A stretch of DNA of 7,768 bases from JBHGBB01 sp041946755 (GTDB taxonomy: Bacteria; UBP4; UBA4092; JAOAEQ01): positions 1-7,768 of the forward strand of contig JBHGBB010000183.1 in assembly GCA_041946755.1 (NCBI GenBank), given 5' to 3'. Shown here in pieces: positions 6,637 to 7,768 of the stretch (position 1 is the stretch's first letter; each line of letters begins with the position of its first letter). The position numbers were made by a program, and so were the translations under genes. The notes below the pieces were generated by a model. That model had not been told where the DNA came from and did no database searches. It worked only from the letters and a program-made list of their open reading frames with translations.

Positions 6637-7768
6637 ATGCAAATCGTTATCGCGCCGAATGCATTTAAAGAATGTTTAAGTTCACCGGAAGTAGCTGATG
6701 CGATTGCTGCCGGAATCCATCGGGTTTTCCCGGAAGCTACCTTGATTAAAATCCCGTTTGCTGATGGCGGCGATGGGACCGTTGAAGCCCTGGTTACCGC
6801 AACCCAAGGAGAATTCCGGTCGGTTAAAGTCACCGACCCGGTAGGGAACCGGATCATCGCAGCGTTTGGTATCCTCGGCGACCGGAAAACTGCAGTAATC
6901 GAAATGGCAGCGGCTTCCGGATTGCGATTAGTTCCCCCGGAGAAACGGAATCCGATGCTAACTTCGACTTATGGCACCGGTGAATTGATTAAAGCCGCCT
7001 TAGATGAAGGGGCAACCAAACTGATTATCGGGATTGGCGGTAGTGCAACTACCGATGCCGGTACCGGGATGGCGATGGCGTTAGGTGCGAAACTCCTGGC
7101 TGATGATGGGTTACCGATCGGATATGGCGGAAAAGCGTTATCCAACTTATCGAGAATAGATTTAACCGCACTCGATCCCAGAATAAAACATACCAAAGTC
7201 GAAGTCGCTTGCGATGTCGATATCCCTTTAACCGGAGATACCGGGACCGCGAAAATATATGCGCCCCAAAAAGGCGCTACCCCGGAAATGGTCGAAATCT
7301 TAGAACAGAATATGGTCCATTTTACCAAAATCGTATCCCGGGATTTGCACCTCAATGTAAATGATATTCCGGGAGCCGGTGCTGCCGGTGGATTAGGTGC
7401 GGGGTTGGTAGCGTTTCTCAATGCGGAATTAAAACCGGGGATCGATATTGTTATCGAAGCTACCGGATTAGTTGACCGAATTCAAGAAGCGGATTTGGTG
7501 ATTACCGGGGAAGGGAAACTCGATGCCCAGACTGCGCAAGGGAAGGCGCCGATAGGGGTTGCCCGGGTAGCCAAACAGTTCGAGATACCGGTAATCGCAA
7601 TCGGTGGGTCGGTAGCAGCCGATGCGAAAGTATTGCATGAGCATGGTATCGATAAATTATATGGGTTACTCTGTCCGCCGATGACACTCGAATATGCGAT
7701 GCAACATGCCCGGGAATTATTGGCGGATAAAGCGGAAGAAATCATACACCTTTTCTCAATTGAGAAAA
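6637..7768 (+). CDS. Glycerate kinase, GarK/GlxK type (3' end cut by window edge)
   Basis: This is a type I glycerate kinase, which phosphorylates D-glycerate with ATP; well-studied members (GarK, GlxK) yield 2-phosphoglycerate and feed glyoxylate, glucarate or serine-derived carbon into glycolysis. It is cytoplasmic. Family signatures in order: IAPNAFKECLSS (5-16), FADGGDGT (41-48), IGGSATTDAGTGM (133-145), CDVDIPLTG (192-200) with APQKGAT (209-215), PGAGAAGGLGAG (245-256) and ITGEGKLDAQTAQGKAPIGV (289-308). The 377 codons present are close to the usual length, so only a few residues should be missing. An in-frame TAG at 6631-6633 makes the ATG at 6637 the earliest sensible start, and the first conserved block begins at residue 5. 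There is no good Shine-Dalgarno site; the nearest GGAA is about 15 bases away. The usual Asn of the CDVxNPL motif appears as Ile196. GC content is the highest in the window (36 of 60 in 7021-7080). It is transcribed divergently from the secreted-protein operon, so a functional tie is unlikely. Confidence 0.95.
   Translation, partial: MQIVIAPNAFKECLSSPEVADAIAAGIHRVFPEATLIKIPFADGGDGTVEALVTATQGEFRSVKVTDPVGNRIIAAFGILGDRKTAVIEMAAASGLRLVPPEKRNPMLTSTYGTGELIKAALDEGATKLIIGIGGSATTDAGTGMAMALGAKLLADDGLPIGYGGKALSNLSRIDLTALDPRIKHTKVEVACDVDIPLTGDTGTAKIYAPQKGATPEMVEILEQNMVHFTKIVSRDLHLNVNDIPGAGAAGGLGAGLVAFLNAELKPGIDIVIEATGLVDRIQEADLVITGEGKLDAQTAQGKAPIGVARVAKQFEIPVIAIGGSVAADAKVLHEHGIDKLYGLLCPPMTLEYAMQHARELLADKAEEIIHLFSIEK

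Noticed and set aside
6969..7745. Long open frames on the minus strand opposite the glycerate kinase (6969-7421, 7482-7745)
   Set aside because: They are antisense to a gene with full family signatures; the proteins are low-complexity Ala/Pro/Ser-rich, as expected from the codon bias of the opposite strand.

Overview
The window looks like bacterial chromosome from an uncultured or poorly characterised lineage, probably with a secretory cell envelope of the Gram-negative kind. Genes are tightly packed, have Shine-Dalgarno sites of the GGAGG type, and sit behind a near-consensus housekeeping promoter. All four leftward genes encode proteins with N-terminal export signals. No taxon can be named from the sequence alone, and there are no RNA genes, CRISPR arrays, insertion sequences or phage genes.

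Layout. Positions 1-6347 hold one leftward (minus-strand) gene cluster of at least four genes. Read in transcription order they are: (1) 6347-4896, an exported protein with an N-terminal SPOR-like domain and TPR-like helical repeats; (2) 4896-1951, a 981-residue secreted protein with four Ig-like repeats of about 125 residues, a further beta-rich region and a C-terminal domain that resembles a transglutaminase/papain-like fold; (3) 1931-966 and (4) 917 to beyond the left edge, two tandem paralogues of an exported protein I cannot assign to a known family, each apparently built from two copies of one module. Gaps are -1, 19 and 48 bases and hold no visible terminator, so the four genes are probably one operon driven by the promoter at 6385-6414.

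Positions 6348-6636 form a divergent intergenic region with the leftward promoter, a weaker candidate rightward promoter and a perfect 10-bp inverted repeat. From 6637 to the right edge runs a nearly complete glycerate kinase of the GarK/GlxK type on the plus strand, a housekeeping enzyme with no obvious link to the operon.

How the genes may work together (inference): the operon could encode a surface or periplasmic assembly. The SPOR/TPR protein would bind peptidoglycan and act as a scaffold, the repeat protein would be a long extracellular stalk carrying a possible cysteine-dependent enzyme, and the two paralogues would be small secreted partners. Nothing in the window proves a shared function beyond co-orientation, close spacing and common export signals. 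The operon also becomes AT-richer towards its distal end, which may reflect separate histories of its parts.
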